NCBI GenBank assembly: GCA_037439425.1
Contig: JBBIWA010000025.1
Location: 1-64,000 of the forward strand
Source of the DNA: JBBIWA01 sp037439425
GTDB lineage: Bacteria; Acidobacteriota; Blastocatellia; RBC074
Reading direction: 5' to 3'
Length of the DNA stretch: 64,000 nt
Below, in pieces: positions 52,461-62,458 of this stretch. The notes beneath the pieces were generated by a model, which had not been told where the DNA came from, ran no database searches, and was given only the letters and a program-made list of their open reading frames with translations. Position 1 is the stretch's first letter, and each line of letters opens with the position of its first letter. The translations under genes were made by a program, and so were the position numbers.

Positions 52461-54140
52461 AGAACTCCTCGGAAAATTGTTTGGAGCAGCGGCCTTGAGG
52501 CGGGTTGTGGCTTTCGCTCCTTCAAAAAATAGCCCCAAGACCCTTTATGTTCATGGTTCGTGGTGTGCTTGAGCACATGGCCGATTCCTGCCTAATCAAA
52601 CCGCAGATGAATCGGCTAACCAGCACAGGCCAAGCCTTCGCTGTTACTTTCTCGCATAGACCACAGCGTCCGCTGTGTGATCATCCCAGGCGAGATAATT
52701 GAAGCCCAATCAGCGCACGAGTGGCTACCCGCTCTTCGCAAAGTTGACACCTTCGAGAGCCAGACCAGCTCTATGGATGAACTGGGTCCTGACGTTCGTC
52801 AAACCCTACAGCCGCTAAAGCTATCGGTATGAGCCGCTCAACAAGTAACAGCAGATGAATGATAACGATGCTTCAGTTTGCAGATTCGAGATTAAGACGT
52901 GTGTGATCCCAACTAGCCTCTAGCTTCGCCGCCATTTACCTCTAGGGCGAATGGGGCTAATAAAAGCCTTGGTAACTTGATCAAAGCTTTAGCACAAGCT
53001 TTAGAAGAATGTCAATTAGATTGAGGACGTAACAGCAATTCCTGCTCAAGCGGGAAACGGGGGCCCAGAGTGTGCCGCCGCAGGTGCCTCACTGAGTCAG
53101 ATGGCGCACTGATCGCAGAATATCGTAGATAGTAGCAGCAGCAAACGGCCGCCGCCCCAGCTTCGAGGAAGCTTGTTTGCCCGCGAGTTGGTTCCGGTAC
53201 CGCTGATTGAAAAGTGGGCCGCTTCGTCGCAATCTTTCTCCCCTCACTGCGGAGAAGAGCGTTGCCTGATGTAAGAACTGTCACCTTCTTTGCTCAAATG
53301 CCACAGCAACAATGCTGCGAGAGCCCGCCACGACGGGCTTGGAAAACCCAACACGCAAGATCGTCCACAAGGAGGGCCGCGCTTGGCCTTCACGACACTT
53401 CTGATGTAGCTGAGCAGCGCGCCGCCTAGTAGGCTAAAAATGCCAACCCACCGAGAGCAGGTAAAAAGACCAGCGAGAGCGTGGGGCAGGGAAGTGACCA
53501 CGAGTTGTGTTCCCATTCATAGTAATGGGTCTTGTGGACTTTGAACTGAAGGTTTCTCGATTCGAGAGCGTGAAGGGCTGATGATCTGAGCCGCGTTCTC
53601 TCGGGTCACTTCCAAGTGCGGTCACTGACGAGTTGTGATAGCTCAGCTTACCTTCTCCGTTGCGGAAAGGTAGGAGTTGCGGCGACTCGCGCTCGACAAA
53701 GCGGTGCCTGAATTGTATCGCCCAATTCGAGAGGCCACGGCCTTGTGCCGTGGAGTTTCACGTTTCTGGCTACACACGCGAGCAGGATCATTTTGAGAGG
53801 CCACGGCCTTGTGCCGTGGAGTTTCACGTTTGTGGCTAGCCGCCGCAAACTCGCGGTCTCGCACTCACGACTCTCAAAGGACTCGCTTGAAGACTTCAGG
53901 GTGAGTAAATCTCGAAAAGCTTCAAAAGTTAAACTCTTGAGGGGTCTGATGGCGGGAGATTAATACTTTTCACCTCTCCCGCGCTTATTTCAGAACCTCT
54001 CAGAGGTTCAAGCGCAGAAACTCTTTTGGCTCATTCAACTACTTACAGCCGTATCCGGCTAAGCGGGAATTGTTGAGGACGTAGATTGTGGGTGACGGCG
54101 AATTTTAAGGCGGCACAGACCACCTGGGGCCGGCCCCAAT
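52461..54140. other. Gene-poor region of 1.7 kb
   Basis: No gene with recognisable motifs is found. One 50-codon open stretch at about 52678-52832 reads IIPGEIIEAQSAHEWLPALR, then KVDTFESQTSSMDELG, which could be a relic. The region also has the two-copy hairpin repeat at 53729-53838. Decayed genes are likely but unidentified. Confidence 0.5.
53729..53838. repeat. Two-copy 44-bp hairpin repeat, 66-bp period
   Basis: Copies start at 53729 and 53795 and read GAGAGGCCACGGCCTTGTGC, CGTGGAGTTTCACGTTT, then STGGCTA, with one mismatch. Each contains a perfect CCACGGC-CTTGT-GCCGTGG hairpin. Confidence 0.75.
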
Positions 54141-54956
54141 TCAGCTCGCTTCCAGGTCAGAGGCCGAAGTTTCACTCTCCTCGAAGAGATAAGTCCCATA
54201 GCCTACGACCCGATCACGTGGCCCGGCCGTATCCCCCGAATTGCGCAGGTCAATAGTCCTGGCGCGCAAACCACGCTTCCTGGCAACATAAAGCAGCCCG
54301 TTTATCGGGCACCGCCCGCAGGCCTGGCCCGGATTGAGTTGTTGTAGCTTCTCAATGGCCTTTGAGGTCTCCTGATCGAGCTGCTTGGCAGTCTCGTAAT
54401 CGTGGTAGTGGCTGAGATCGGAACTGATGAGGATGAGCGTCTCCGGGCCACCCCACAATCTCTCCAACACTTCACCTACTTCCTCACCGCTCGCCTCACC
54501 GACGGCCAGCGGAATGAGAGAAAAGTCCTGAAGGATCACCTGCAGAAAGGGCAATTGGACTTCTAGACTGTGCTCCCAGACGTGGGCGCGATCGAGCAGC
54601 TGTACCTGAGGCAAATCGCGCAGCCGGACCCTTGCCAATTCGTCTATCGGCACTACTCCCAGAGGCGTAGCGAAGGCCTCAGCACTGCTCTCGGCCAGCC
54701 CGCTGAAAGCGACAAAATGGGCTGGCCCCAGCAGGACCACTCGTTTGACTGACGCGCGAGCTGCTCTCAGGCAGGCATAGCCTGTAGCTGCGACCGGCCC
54801 TGAATAAATGTAGCCCGCATGAGGTACAATAAGAGCCTTGGGAGACAGGTCAATTGCCTCAGCCGAACTCAGCAAGCTGCTGACCATCGCCCGCAGCTCG
54901 ATAGCGTCCGCCGGGTAGAATGTCCCGGCCACAGCAGGCTTCCGGATGGAGCGCAT
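54141..54956 (-). CDS. amrB: AmmeMemoRadiSam system protein B (MEMO1 family)
   Basis: A 271-residue protein of the MEMO1 superfamily, related to extradiol-dioxygenase-type metal enzymes. Conserved features: KPAVAGTFYPADA near the N-terminus, PHAGYIYSGPVAATGY, GPAHFVAFSG, WEHSLEVQLPFLQ, SSDLSHYHDYETAK and CGRCPINGLL. The His, Asp and Cys residues form the metal site known in MEMO homologues. It is divergent from, and 54 bases from, the AmrS radical-SAM gene, with which it is known to co-occur; the third partner AmrA (AMMECR1) is not in the window. The biological reaction is still unknown. Confidence 0.92.
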   Translation of the reverse strand: MRSIRKPAVAGTFYPADAIELRAMVSSLLSSAEAIDLSPKALIVPHAGYIYSGPVAATGYACLRAARASVKRVVLLGPAHFVAFSGLAESSAEAFATPLGVVPIDELARVRLRDLPQVQLLDRAHVWEHSLEVQLPFLQVILQDFSLIPLAVGEASGEEVGEVLERLWGGPETLILISSDLSHYHDYETAKQLDQETSKAIEKLQQLNPGQACGRCPINGLLYVARKRGLRARTIDLRNSGDTAGPRDRVVGYGTYLFEESETSASDLEAS

Positions 54957-55010
54957 GGCAGTTGCCCTTTCTCAATGGCCGATTTCAGTTCAAGTATAGG
55001 GAGAACGGCT

Positions 55011-56117
55011 ATGAACAGACAAGCGGTTTCCACAGTAGTGCCGACACATTATTGGCACCGGCTTGAGGATGGGCGCATTCAATGCGATCTCTGCCCGCGC
55101 TTTTGCAAACTGCAGGAAGGACAACGAGGGATGTGCTTTGTCCGGGCGCGCCAGCAGGATCAGTTGGTGCTGACTACCTACGGGCGCTCCAGCGGCTTCT
55201 GCGTTGATCCGATTGAGAAGAAACCGCTCAATCATTTTCTGCCGGGCACGCCTGTGCTTTCGTTTGGCACCGCTGGATGCAACCTGGCTTGTGCCTTTTG
55301 CCAGAATTGGGACATCAGCAAATCGCGCGAAATGGATACGCTAGCTGATGCCGCTGCACCGGAAGTGATCGCCCGTGCCGCTCACCAACTTGGTTGCCGC
55401 AGTGTGGCTTTCACTTACAACGATCCGGTCGTCTTTATGGAGTACGCCATTGACGTAGCTCAGGCGTGCCGCGAGCTTGGGGTCAAGACCGTAGCGGTGA
55501 CGGCTGGCTATATCTGCGCCGAGCCGCGCGAGAAATTTTATCGCTACATGGACGCAGCCAATGTTGATCTGAAGGGCTTCACCGAACGCTTCTACAAACA
55601 GGTCTGCGTGGGGCACCTCGAGCCGGTGTTGAACACACTAGTCTATCTTAAGCATCACACGAATGTCTGGTTTGAGATCACGACCTTGCTGATCCCCGGC
55701 GAGAATGATTCAGACGCTGAGATAGAAGAGTTAACTCAATGGGTGATGGAGCATCTGGGAGCCGATGTGCCGTTGCACTTCACTGCCTTCCATCCCGACT
55801 GGAAGATGCTCGATAAACCACCCACTCCGCCAGCCACATTAACCAGAGCGCGCCGGATCGCGCTGAAGAATGGCTTGCGTTATGTCTACACCGGCAACGT
55901 TCACGACGAAGAAGGCGGCAGCACTTATTGCCATCAATGCGGTGAAAAGCTCATCGGGCGTGATTGGTATGTGCTCACTGAGTGGAATCTGACCGATGAA
56001 GGCCGGTGTCTCTTCTGCGGCGCGGCTTGCGCGGGCGTGTTTGAAGCGCGGCCGGGATCGTGGGGCCCGAGGCGGTTGCCAGTTCGACTCAGCAACTTCC
56101 TCGCCGCCCGCGGCTGA
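55011..56117 (+). CDS. amrS: AmmeMemoRadiSam system radical SAM enzyme
   Basis: A 368-residue radical SAM protein. The [4Fe-4S] cluster motif CNLACAFC (Cys90, Cys94, Cys97) lies in GTAGCNLACAFCQNWDISKS, and DVIARAAHQLG, FTYNDPVVFMEYAIDVA and VDLKGFTERFYKQVCVGHLE are typical of the PflA-like AmmeMemoRadiSam group. An N-terminal Cys cluster (CDLCPRFC) and C-terminal Cys pairs (CHQCGEK, CLFCGAAC) look like extra metal sites. I start it at the ATG at 55011 with GGGAG eight bases before; the long upstream frame runs through the divergent amrB region. Divergent from amrB, so a shared promoter region is expected between 54957 and 55010. Confidence 0.92.
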   Translation: MNRQAVSTVVPTHYWHRLEDGRIQCDLCPRFCKLQEGQRGMCFVRARQQDQLVLTTYGRSSGFCVDPIEKKPLNHFLPGTPVLSFGTAGCNLACAFCQNWDISKSREMDTLADAAAPEVIARAAHQLGCRSVAFTYNDPVVFMEYAIDVAQACRELGVKTVAVTAGYICAEPREKFYRYMDAANVDLKGFTERFYKQVCVGHLEPVLNTLVYLKHHTNVWFEITTLLIPGENDSDAEIEELTQWVMEHLGADVPLHFTAFHPDWKMLDKPPTPPATLTRARRIALKNGLRYVYTGNVHDEEGGSTYCHQCGEKLIGRDWYVLTEWNLTDEGRCLFCGAACAGVFEARPGSWGPRRLPVRLSNFLAARG

Positions 56118-56206
56118 GACGGCGACTGAAATGCTCAGCCGCGCCAAGGTGCTGCGAGCTCTTCACTCGCCGCTTCTCGCCATAGAGCCACACACCCACA
56201 AAATTG

Positions 56207-56287
56207 CTTTGCGCATTTTGATTCGCAAATCTTCATCACCTTGCGCATTTTGATCCACAATCTTTATTGCCTTGCACATTTTGTGGA
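56207..56287 (+). promoter_or_regulatory. Iterated operator-like repeats upstream of the TonB receptor gene
   Basis: Three imperfect copies with a period of about 32-33 bp (CTTTGCGCATTTTGATTCGC, CTTGCGCATTTTGATCCAC, CTTGCACATTTTGTGGA). The third overlaps the -35 of a promoter at 56272. Confidence 0.6.
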
Positions 56288-56300
56288 GATGGGTTAGTAT
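56272..56300 (+). promoter_or_regulatory. Sigma-70-like promoter
   Basis: TTGCAC at 56272-56277, exactly 17 bases, then TAGTAT at 56295-56300; leader of about 200 bases to the receptor start at 56505. Confidence 0.5.
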
Positions 56301-56504
56301 TGCTTCGTGCTGCTCAAGACGCAACGAAAGCTACAAGTAAGCAGTGACCTGGCTCAGGCGTCGAGAATTACGGTCTTCGTAACTAGTCCAAATCACTTAC
56401 TATATCTGCTGTAAATCCTTTGCTGGGAGATGAGTAACTTCACGACTGCTTTCCTGGTAGAGCAGTGTGTCCATCTACTAACCCAACTAGCAAGGAGGTA
56501 AGCA

Positions 56505-59500
56505 ATGCGTTTTCCCCATTTCGTAGCACTGCTGTTGCTACTGGTGTGCCTGCCACTAGCCGCAGCAGCCCAAACAGCCACGACCACGACTGTCTCCGGC
56601 ACAGTCACTGATATCCAGGGGGCAGCCATCACAGGCGCGGTTGTGAAATTGACCGAGGTGGCAACCAACACCGAGCGCACTGCGACGACCGATGCCGAAG
56701 GGCGCTACGTCTTCAACTCCGTCTTGCCAGCTCTGTATCAGTTGACTGTTACGGCTCAGGGTTTCAAAACCAAGGTCGTGAGTGATATCAAAACGGAAGT
56801 CACCAAAACGCTCACCGTCAACGTGACTTTAGAAGTAGGACAGGTGGAGGTGGTAGAGCAAGTCACTGCTGGTGTTGAAGCGCAACTGCAAACCACTGAT
56901 TCCACCGTCGGCAATGTGGTCTCTGGAAAGATTCTGCCGCTGCTTCCAGCGCTCACACGCCAGGCCAATGAATTGATGCTCTATCAGCCGATGACCACAC
57001 CAGGTGGCCAGGTAGCTGGCGCGCGCAGCGACCAGAGCACCTTCAACCTGGACGGTATTGACGTGACCAACAATTCGGTTGGCGGCACCGGGACATATAT
57101 CCAGTTGCCGATTGATGGGGTGGAGGAATTCCGCATGGGTGTGGCCAATCCCAACGCTTCATTCGGGCGCGGCGGTGGTGGTCAGGTCTCGGTCATCAGC
57201 AAACGTGGCAGCAATGATTTCCACGGAGCCGTTTACTGGTATCACCAAAACGACAATCTCAACGCGGCTAGCTGGACCAATAAGCGAACCGTAGGCCAGA
57301 CTGAGACTGATCCGGTCAAACGTGCCAAGCTTCAGAAACCTGAATCGAAAGACAATCGGTTCGGCTTCAATGTGGGCGGCCCCATCTTGCCGTGGCGCGA
57401 CAAGCTCTTCTTCTTCCTCAACTATGAAGGGCGGCGCTTCCCACGCACCACTGAATTTACGCGGTTAGTCCCGACCGACACCTTGAAGCAAGGCATTTTG
57501 CGCTTCCGGGATGCGGCGGGCAACATTGTCAGCTACAACCTGAAGACTTCGACCTTATGCGGTCCTGGCGGTAATCAAGCCTGCGACCCGCGCGGACTTG
57601 GGCTCAGCCCCTCTATCTCAGCCCTATGGGCCAAGCTTCCGGCAGGCAACGATCCGAGTTCGGGAGATGGCCTCAATACAGTGGGCTTCCGAGGCAACGT
57701 CAGTAATCCGCTCAACAACGACTACTACGCCGCGCGAATAGATTACAACCTGACTGAAAAATGGCGCGTTGATGGTTCTTTCCGATATTTCGGACAGAAT
57801 CAGAATGGCGCGAACTTGCTTGACATCATCGGCGGCAATGTTAAGAGTCGAGAGCAATTCCCACTGCGCCAGAATTATGTCACGGCTGGCCTCACCGGAG
57901 CCATCAGCCCTAGTCTAACCGGTGAGTTCCGCTTCGGCTGGGTGCGCAATCGCAATGCGGTAGATCGCTTCCGGCCCAATCAATCGGCTGCGTTGCTAGC
58001 CATCCCCGGTACGAACACCTCGGCTGGCCATATCGCACTCGATTTGGGCGCGCTGGGCGGGACGCAAAGTCTGCTGGGCGAACCGATTGATGTCGGCACT
58101 CAGGTTGCCCGCAAGCAGGCGAGCGATAATAAGAACTTCCAGTGGAACGCCGATCTGACCTGGGTCAAGAGCAATCACACCTTCCAGTTCGGCACCCACC
58201 TCCGCTACCTGCCAACCTTCCATCTGCGCGATGATAAGGTTGTCGGCAGCCTGGGGGCATTGGTGGCACAGATTGATTCCGACTTCGGTAACGTCGCCAT
58301 TCCTGCGGCTGTTCGTCCGCCGACTTGCAGTGCTTCAGTCACTACGAACTGCCTGGCCTCAGGCGATGTGCGACAGTGGAATCGCCTTTACGCTAGCGCG
58401 CTCGGAATCATTGATAACATCAGCGTGCTGGCGGTGCGCGATGCCAACTTCAAACCGCTGCCGTTCGGAGAAGTGCTAATTGCTGATACCACTTTGTGGG
58501 CGCCCGACTTCTATTTCCAAGATGTGTGGCGCATCCGTCCATCGCTGACGCTCACTTACGGCGTCAACTATGGCTGGCAGACTCCGCCAACGGAGAAATT
58601 GGGACGCTTTACCATCCAGGTGGATGGTCTGACGCTGCAACCGCAGACGGCTCGTGACTATCTGCGATCCAGAGAAGCAGCGGCTCGGCAGGGCAAGATC
58701 TTCAATCCGCCGATCGCTTTCCTGCCGGTCAACGACGCCAAACGCCCGGTCTTCGAGACCGATTGGAATAACGTCGGCCCGCGCGCAGCTCTGGCCTGGA
58801 ATCCGAGCTTCAGCAATGGGTGGCTGGGCAAGCTGTTAGGTGAGCGCAAGACAGTGATCCGTGGTGGTTACAGTCTGGTCTATGACCGCCAGAACACGGT
58901 GCAGAGCGTCATCATCCCGACGCTGGGTGTGGCTTTCGGTCAGACGATCAATGTCAGCAGTCCGATCTGCAACGCGACGGGCGCGGGCGGTCCTGGATGC
59001 AACCCAGCTAGCGCCAATCCGGCGCTGAATGGTTTCCGCGTTGGGGTGGATGGAACGCTTCCGCTTCCGGTTGTGCCGCAGCAGACGATCCCCGCTTCTC
59101 CGGCCTGGGGCTTTATCCGTCCCGGAGCCACCCCGCCGTTCAATCCGATAAGAGACGTGGTTCTCTTCCCAGAAATCCTTTCCTTCCAGGTAGACCCGAG
59201 TATCAAGGTCGGGAAGAATCACAGTTTCGATCTCACTATCCAGCGCGAACTACCAGGCAATATGCTGCTTGAAATCGGGTATGCCGGCCGCTACGCCAAC
59301 GAGCTAACACAGAGCATGAGCTTCGGTCAGGTGCCGTATATGTTCCTCGATACGGCCTCCAGACAAACCTTTGCTCAAGCTTTCGATGCCGTAGCGGATC
59401 AGCTTCGTCGGGGAGTTAGCGTAACGCCGCAACCCTGGTTTGAAAATCAGGTGCCGGGTGGGACGGCAGCAATCGTCGCCGCGCAGTCGTCGAACTTCAT

Positions 59501-60440
59501 CAACGGCAACCTTAACAACGTCTTCTTGGGCATTGATCGTCTGCGGATAGTGAATGGCTTACCGCCCTTCAACAACTATCTGGCGCAAACGCTCTTCCTG
59601 CGCTCAAGCACCGGATCGTCGAACTACAACGCGCTGTTTGTGACGCTGGAGAAGCGCTTGTCGCATGGCTTGCTCTACACGGTGAACTACACTTTCTCGC
59701 GGTCATTCGATCAACTCGGCGTGATCCAGAACGCGGCCAGTGTCATGCCGAATAACTTCGATCTGGATGCCGAGTATGGGCCTTCGCCCTTCGACATCAC
59801 GCATCTGTTCAACGTGACCGGAGTCTATGAACTGCCCTTCGGCAAGGGGCGCTATTTCAGCACTTCGAGTGGGGCGCTCGACAGGCTCATCGGCGGCTGG
59901 TATACCTCGTGGATCTTCACAGCTCAGAGCGGTAATCCGCTGGTGGTCAATCAAGGCCCCGGTGTGTGGGGCGGGAGCCTCTTTCTAGGCTTCAACTCAG
60001 GCGCCATTCCGACGAAGAATCCGAAGTCGTTCGGCAACGAGATCCATAAGGGCGTCAATGGCTCAAACAACATTGGCACCAACGCCAATCCCGCTCCGCC
60101 GCCTACAGGATCCCGTGGATCAGGGATGAACCTGTTTGCTGATCCGGAGCAGGTCTTCAATAGTTTCCGCCGTGTCCAGATCAGCCGCGATGGCCGCGCC
60201 GGGCGTGCTAATCCGTTGCGCGGACTGCCCCGCTGGAACCTGGATATGACACTGGGCAAGAGGACCGCGATCGCCGAAAGGGTGAGCATGGTCTTTCTAT
60301 TTGACTTCATCAACATCTTCAACAAGGTGGATTTCAGCAACCCCAGTCTGGACTTGAACAATCCGCGCGGCTTTGGCGTGATCACTTCGCAAGCCAACTC
60401 GCCGCGAGCGATTCAATTCGGGATGCGGGTTGAGTTCTAG
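56505..60440 (+). CDS. TonB-dependent receptor, Oar-like, with carboxypeptidase-regulatory domain
   Basis: A 1311-residue outer-membrane receptor, larger than the first one. Signal peptide MRFPHFVALLLLLVCLPLAA, AAQ; a carboxypeptidase-regulatory-like domain at about 28-110 (VSGTVTDIQGAAITGAVVKL, GRYVFNSVLPALYQLTVTAQ). A plug follows (STFNLDGIDVTNNSVGGTGT, FRMGVANPNASFGRGGGGQV), then a very long barrel with many TonB-receptor strand motifs (WRVDGSFRYFGQN). The protein ends FGMRVEF with the terminal Phe. Start with AAGGAGG five to eight bases upstream. Ligand unknown. Iterated repeats and a promoter lie upstream, and a hairpin terminator lies downstream. Confidence 0.9.
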   Translation: MRFPHFVALLLLLVCLPLAAAAQTATTTTVSGTVTDIQGAAITGAVVKLTEVATNTERTATTDAEGRYVFNSVLPALYQLTVTAQGFKTKVVSDIKTEVTKTLTVNVTLEVGQVEVVEQVTAGVEAQLQTTDSTVGNVVSGKILPLLPALTRQANELMLYQPMTTPGGQVAGARSDQSTFNLDGIDVTNNSVGGTGTYIQLPIDGVEEFRMGVANPNASFGRGGGGQVSVISKRGSNDFHGAVYWYHQNDNLNAASWTNKRTVGQTETDPVKRAKLQKPESKDNRFGFNVGGPILPWRDKLFFFLNYEGRRFPRTTEFTRLVPTDTLKQGILRFRDAAGNIVSYNLKTSTLCGPGGNQACDPRGLGLSPSISALWAKLPAGNDPSSGDGLNTVGFRGNVSNPLNNDYYAARIDYNLTEKWRVDGSFRYFGQNQNGANLLDIIGGNVKSREQFPLRQNYVTAGLTGAISPSLTGEFRFGWVRNRNAVDRFRPNQSAALLAIPGTNTSAGHIALDLGALGGTQSLLGEPIDVGTQVARKQASDNKNFQWNADLTWVKSNHTFQFGTHLRYLPTFHLRDDKVVGSLGALVAQIDSDFGNVAIPAAVRPPTCSASVTTNCLASGDVRQWNRLYASALGIIDNISVLAVRDANFKPLPFGEVLIADTTLWAPDFYFQDVWRIRPSLTLTYGVNYGWQTPPTEKLGRFTIQVDGLTLQPQTARDYLRSREAAARQGKIFNPPIAFLPVNDAKRPVFETDWNNVGPRAALAWNPSFSNGWLGKLLGERKTVIRGGYSLVYDRQNTVQSVIIPTLGVAFGQTINVSSPICNATGAGGPGCNPASANPALNGFRVGVDGTLPLPVVPQQTIPASPAWGFIRPGATPPFNPIRDVVLFPEILSFQVDPSIKVGKNHSFDLTIQRELPGNMLLEIGYAGRYANELTQSMSFGQVPYMFLDTASRQTFAQAFDAVADQLRRGVSVTPQPWFENQVPGGTAAIVAAQSSNFINGNLNNVFLGIDRLRIVNGLPPFNNYLAQTLFLRSSTGSSNYNALFVTLEKRLSHGLLYTVNYTFSRSFDQLGVIQNAASVMPNNFDLDAEYGPSPFDITHLFNVTGVYELPFGKGRYFSTSSGALDRLIGGWYTSWIFTAQSGNPLVVNQGPGVWGGSLFLGFNSGAIPTKNPKSFGNEIHKGVNGSNNIGTNANPAPPPTGSRGSGMNLFADPEQVFNSFRRVQISRDGRAGRANPLRGLPRWNLDMTLGKRTAIAERVSMVFLFDFINIFNKVDFSNPSLDLNNPRGFGVITSQANSPRAIQFGMRVEF

Positions 60441-60461
60441 TTCATCTCATCGCCATAAGGC

Positions 60462-60500
60462 GGCAGCCAGGGAATACTCTCTGGCTGCTGCCTCTCTTTC
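60462..60500 (+). terminator. Probable intrinsic terminator of the second TonB receptor
   Basis: GGCAGCCAG (60462-60470), a loop of ten bases, CTGGCTGCTGCC (60481-60492), then TCTCTTTC. Nine-pair stem with a U-rich tail. Confidence 0.6.
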
Positions 60501-60539
60501 GCTTAACCTAACTTTTGAGGAGAGCTTGTATGAGAAGTG

Positions 60540-62217
60540 ACTCGACTTTTGCAGCTTGAAAACCGAACATTCAAGCACTTCAAAAGGAGGGGTTCTGTCG
60601 CCTGAGCACTGAACGCAGGCAGTACGCGACCCACCCCACCTGAGCCTAGCCAGGTGAGTTAGCCACCGCCTGTCAGCCGGTTTCCTCAAGACCGACAGAT
60701 GGCACGCAGCAGCGCCTGCATCACCTCCGACAAGCTCTGGCGGCTGTGCCAAACCCGCGCTGATGAACAGACCCAGACACCACAAGGCTTGCGAGCGGAG
60801 CCGCTCGACGCCAGCCCGCCGGATGCCCTTCAAGCTTCACCTTGAGTTGGCGTTGAAGCCCCTTCGCGAAGGTCAGCCCTCGTCTTTGGGCCGCACGCAA
60901 TAAGCTGTACACCACGGCGAGCGGGGGCAATATGGCGTTGGATGGCCCCGAAATCCCGTAGCTGATACTGACGGCAGCCCTTCGGCCTTGCCTTCCTCGT
61001 GATAGACTTCAACCTCTCCAGCGATGGCGTCGAATGCGCGTGATACCGGCCGCCTACCACACCAAGCGGTTGCTGATGAAAAAGCTCGGCGTGTCCGACA
61101 GCTCCGCCTGGCGATAGTTGATCACCAAACATTGTTTGCCAAAGTTATGGATGTGATGGGTGTTGCAGTAGCTGTAGTATTGCTCCGGCTCACCCTTGTA
61201 ACAGATCGTGATCGGCCGCAAAGACCTCCTTTGCCACCCTGTCGGAGAGCAGCCCGGTGTTCTGGCTTGAGCCGACGGGCGAAATCTTCCAGGGTTTCCT
61301 GACCCCTCTTCAGGTTTACCTTGTCAGCGGCCAGCCAGGGTGCCGACATACGACAGCTTCAGGGTTTGATCCAGGAAACGACAGAAGGCCGGTTGCGTAA
61401 ACCAATTGTCGAAGGTCACTGGCAATTTCTCATCGGGATGCGTCTCGACCCACTGCTGCAACAACTTCTGAGCGATGATCAGCTTGCTGTCATACAGTTG
61501 CCGGATCTCTGGGTGGCTCTTCTGCAACCGTTGCCACACGCCCAGCAAGTAGGGGGCGCCACTTGTTGGGGTCGCTCTCCTTCAAGGACTCTTTGCTGGC
61601 TTTGAGCGGCAGGTGGCGCCGCGCGCCTCCCCGTGCTCCAGTCTTTCCAAGTCCACTGGCTCCCAGAGTTGAAACAGGACCGGGTAATCGGTCTCCTCAT
61701 CGCTGTAGTGAATCGTCACCAAGTCGTGCGCCCAGACATACGTTGGACGTGACGTGGTCGAACAGCTTGGCGATCTGCTCCCGCCTCCTGGCCGCCAGTG
61801 GGTCAGCAGCGTGTCCGCGACGCTCTCGCACCCCTTTGGGTTTCATCCGCGTCCCTGGCAAGCTCTGCAACAGACCCCGCCGGGCTTGGTTCAAACGATC
61901 TAACGAAAACGGGCTGGCGGTCAACAACCGGTTCAAGCAGCTCTGATGGCGACTTTCGATGACAAACAGCCCCCTTGATTCCATCCACGGTCTTGTTTTC
62001 GGAAACGATCAGACCGCTGATGTAGCGCTTGAACTCGATGAACGCTTCGGCAGAGAAAATCTCCTTGAAAAACGGCGCCGTATGCTCTACCAATTCCGGA
62101 AATTCGACTAGAGGAAACATCAGACACCTCCACAAGCATCGCTGCTCCTCTCCAGTTGTACTCATTTTCCCGGCTTATGTCTAACTGCAGTTGTCAATGT
62201 GCTGCAAAAGTCGAGTG
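60540..62217 (-). mobile_element. Degenerate IS701-like insertion sequence
   Basis: A segment of 1678 bp with 16-bp perfect inverted repeats ACTCGACTTTTGCAGC at 60540-60555 and, in reverse, at 62202-62217. The interior is a frameshifted transposase. No target duplication was seen. The boundaries are inferred from the inverted repeats. Confidence 0.7.
60686..62120 (-). pseudogene. IS701/DDE-type transposase, frameshifted
   Basis: The N-terminus (MFPLVEFPELVEHTAPFFKE, IFSAEAFIEFKRYISGLIVS) starts at 62120 and is followed by pieces in different frames. They include LNRLLTASPFSLDRLNQARR, YDSKLIIAQKLLQQWVETHP with VTFDNWFTQPAFCRFLDQT, a RYHAH stretch, AVVYSLLRAAQ, LKVKLEG and RSQALWCLGLFISAGLAQ. 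It ends LSEVMQALLRAICRS and a stop at 60686. This follows the order of the IS701-type transposase with its DDE superfamily core, but it has many frameshifts and is not translatable. Confidence 0.72.
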
Positions 62218-62298
62218 AACATGTTTTGGCTAATGACAAGATTGAAAGACCCGGCTAAAGTCAGGAGCCGCTGACGCGGCTGAAGATATGTAGAAACT

Positions 62299-62330
62299 AA
62301 TGGCGTGCGCTCCCAGGCTTTCACCCTTCG
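62299..62330. repeat. Short relic of the interspersed palindromic repeat
   Basis: ATGGCGTGCGCTCCCAGGCT, then TTCACCC: only the GCGTGCGCTCCCAGG end of the repeat family remains here. Confidence 0.5.
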
Positions 62331-62394
62331 TGGCGAGCGTAAGCTCATGGCCGATTCCCTCGCATCCGCGGGCATCCACGTCCTCGTGAAACAT

Positions 62395-62458
62395 TGGTGC
62401 CGGGGACGGGACTCGAACCCGTATGGTCCTTGCGGACCCTGGGATTTTAAGTCCGTCC
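62395..62458 (-). tRNA. 3' fragment of tRNA-Leu(UAA), probable integration attachment scar
   Basis: The minus strand reads CUUAAAA (anticodon loop, UAA), the Leu-type long variable arm GGTCC-GCAA-GGACC, a perfect T-arm ACGGG-TTCGAGT-CCCGT, the acceptor 3' half CCCCGGC with A, and an encoded CCA (62395-62397). The 5' side fails: no GCCGGGG acceptor partner, no D-arm, and only three of five anticodon-stem pairs. The break at the anticodon stem is what a tyrosine-recombinase att core leaves. Confidence 0.78.

Noticed and set aside
53729..53838. Possible CRISPR mini-array
   Set aside because: Only two units, spacer 22 bp and not of spacer size, strong hairpin in the unit, no cas genes in the window.
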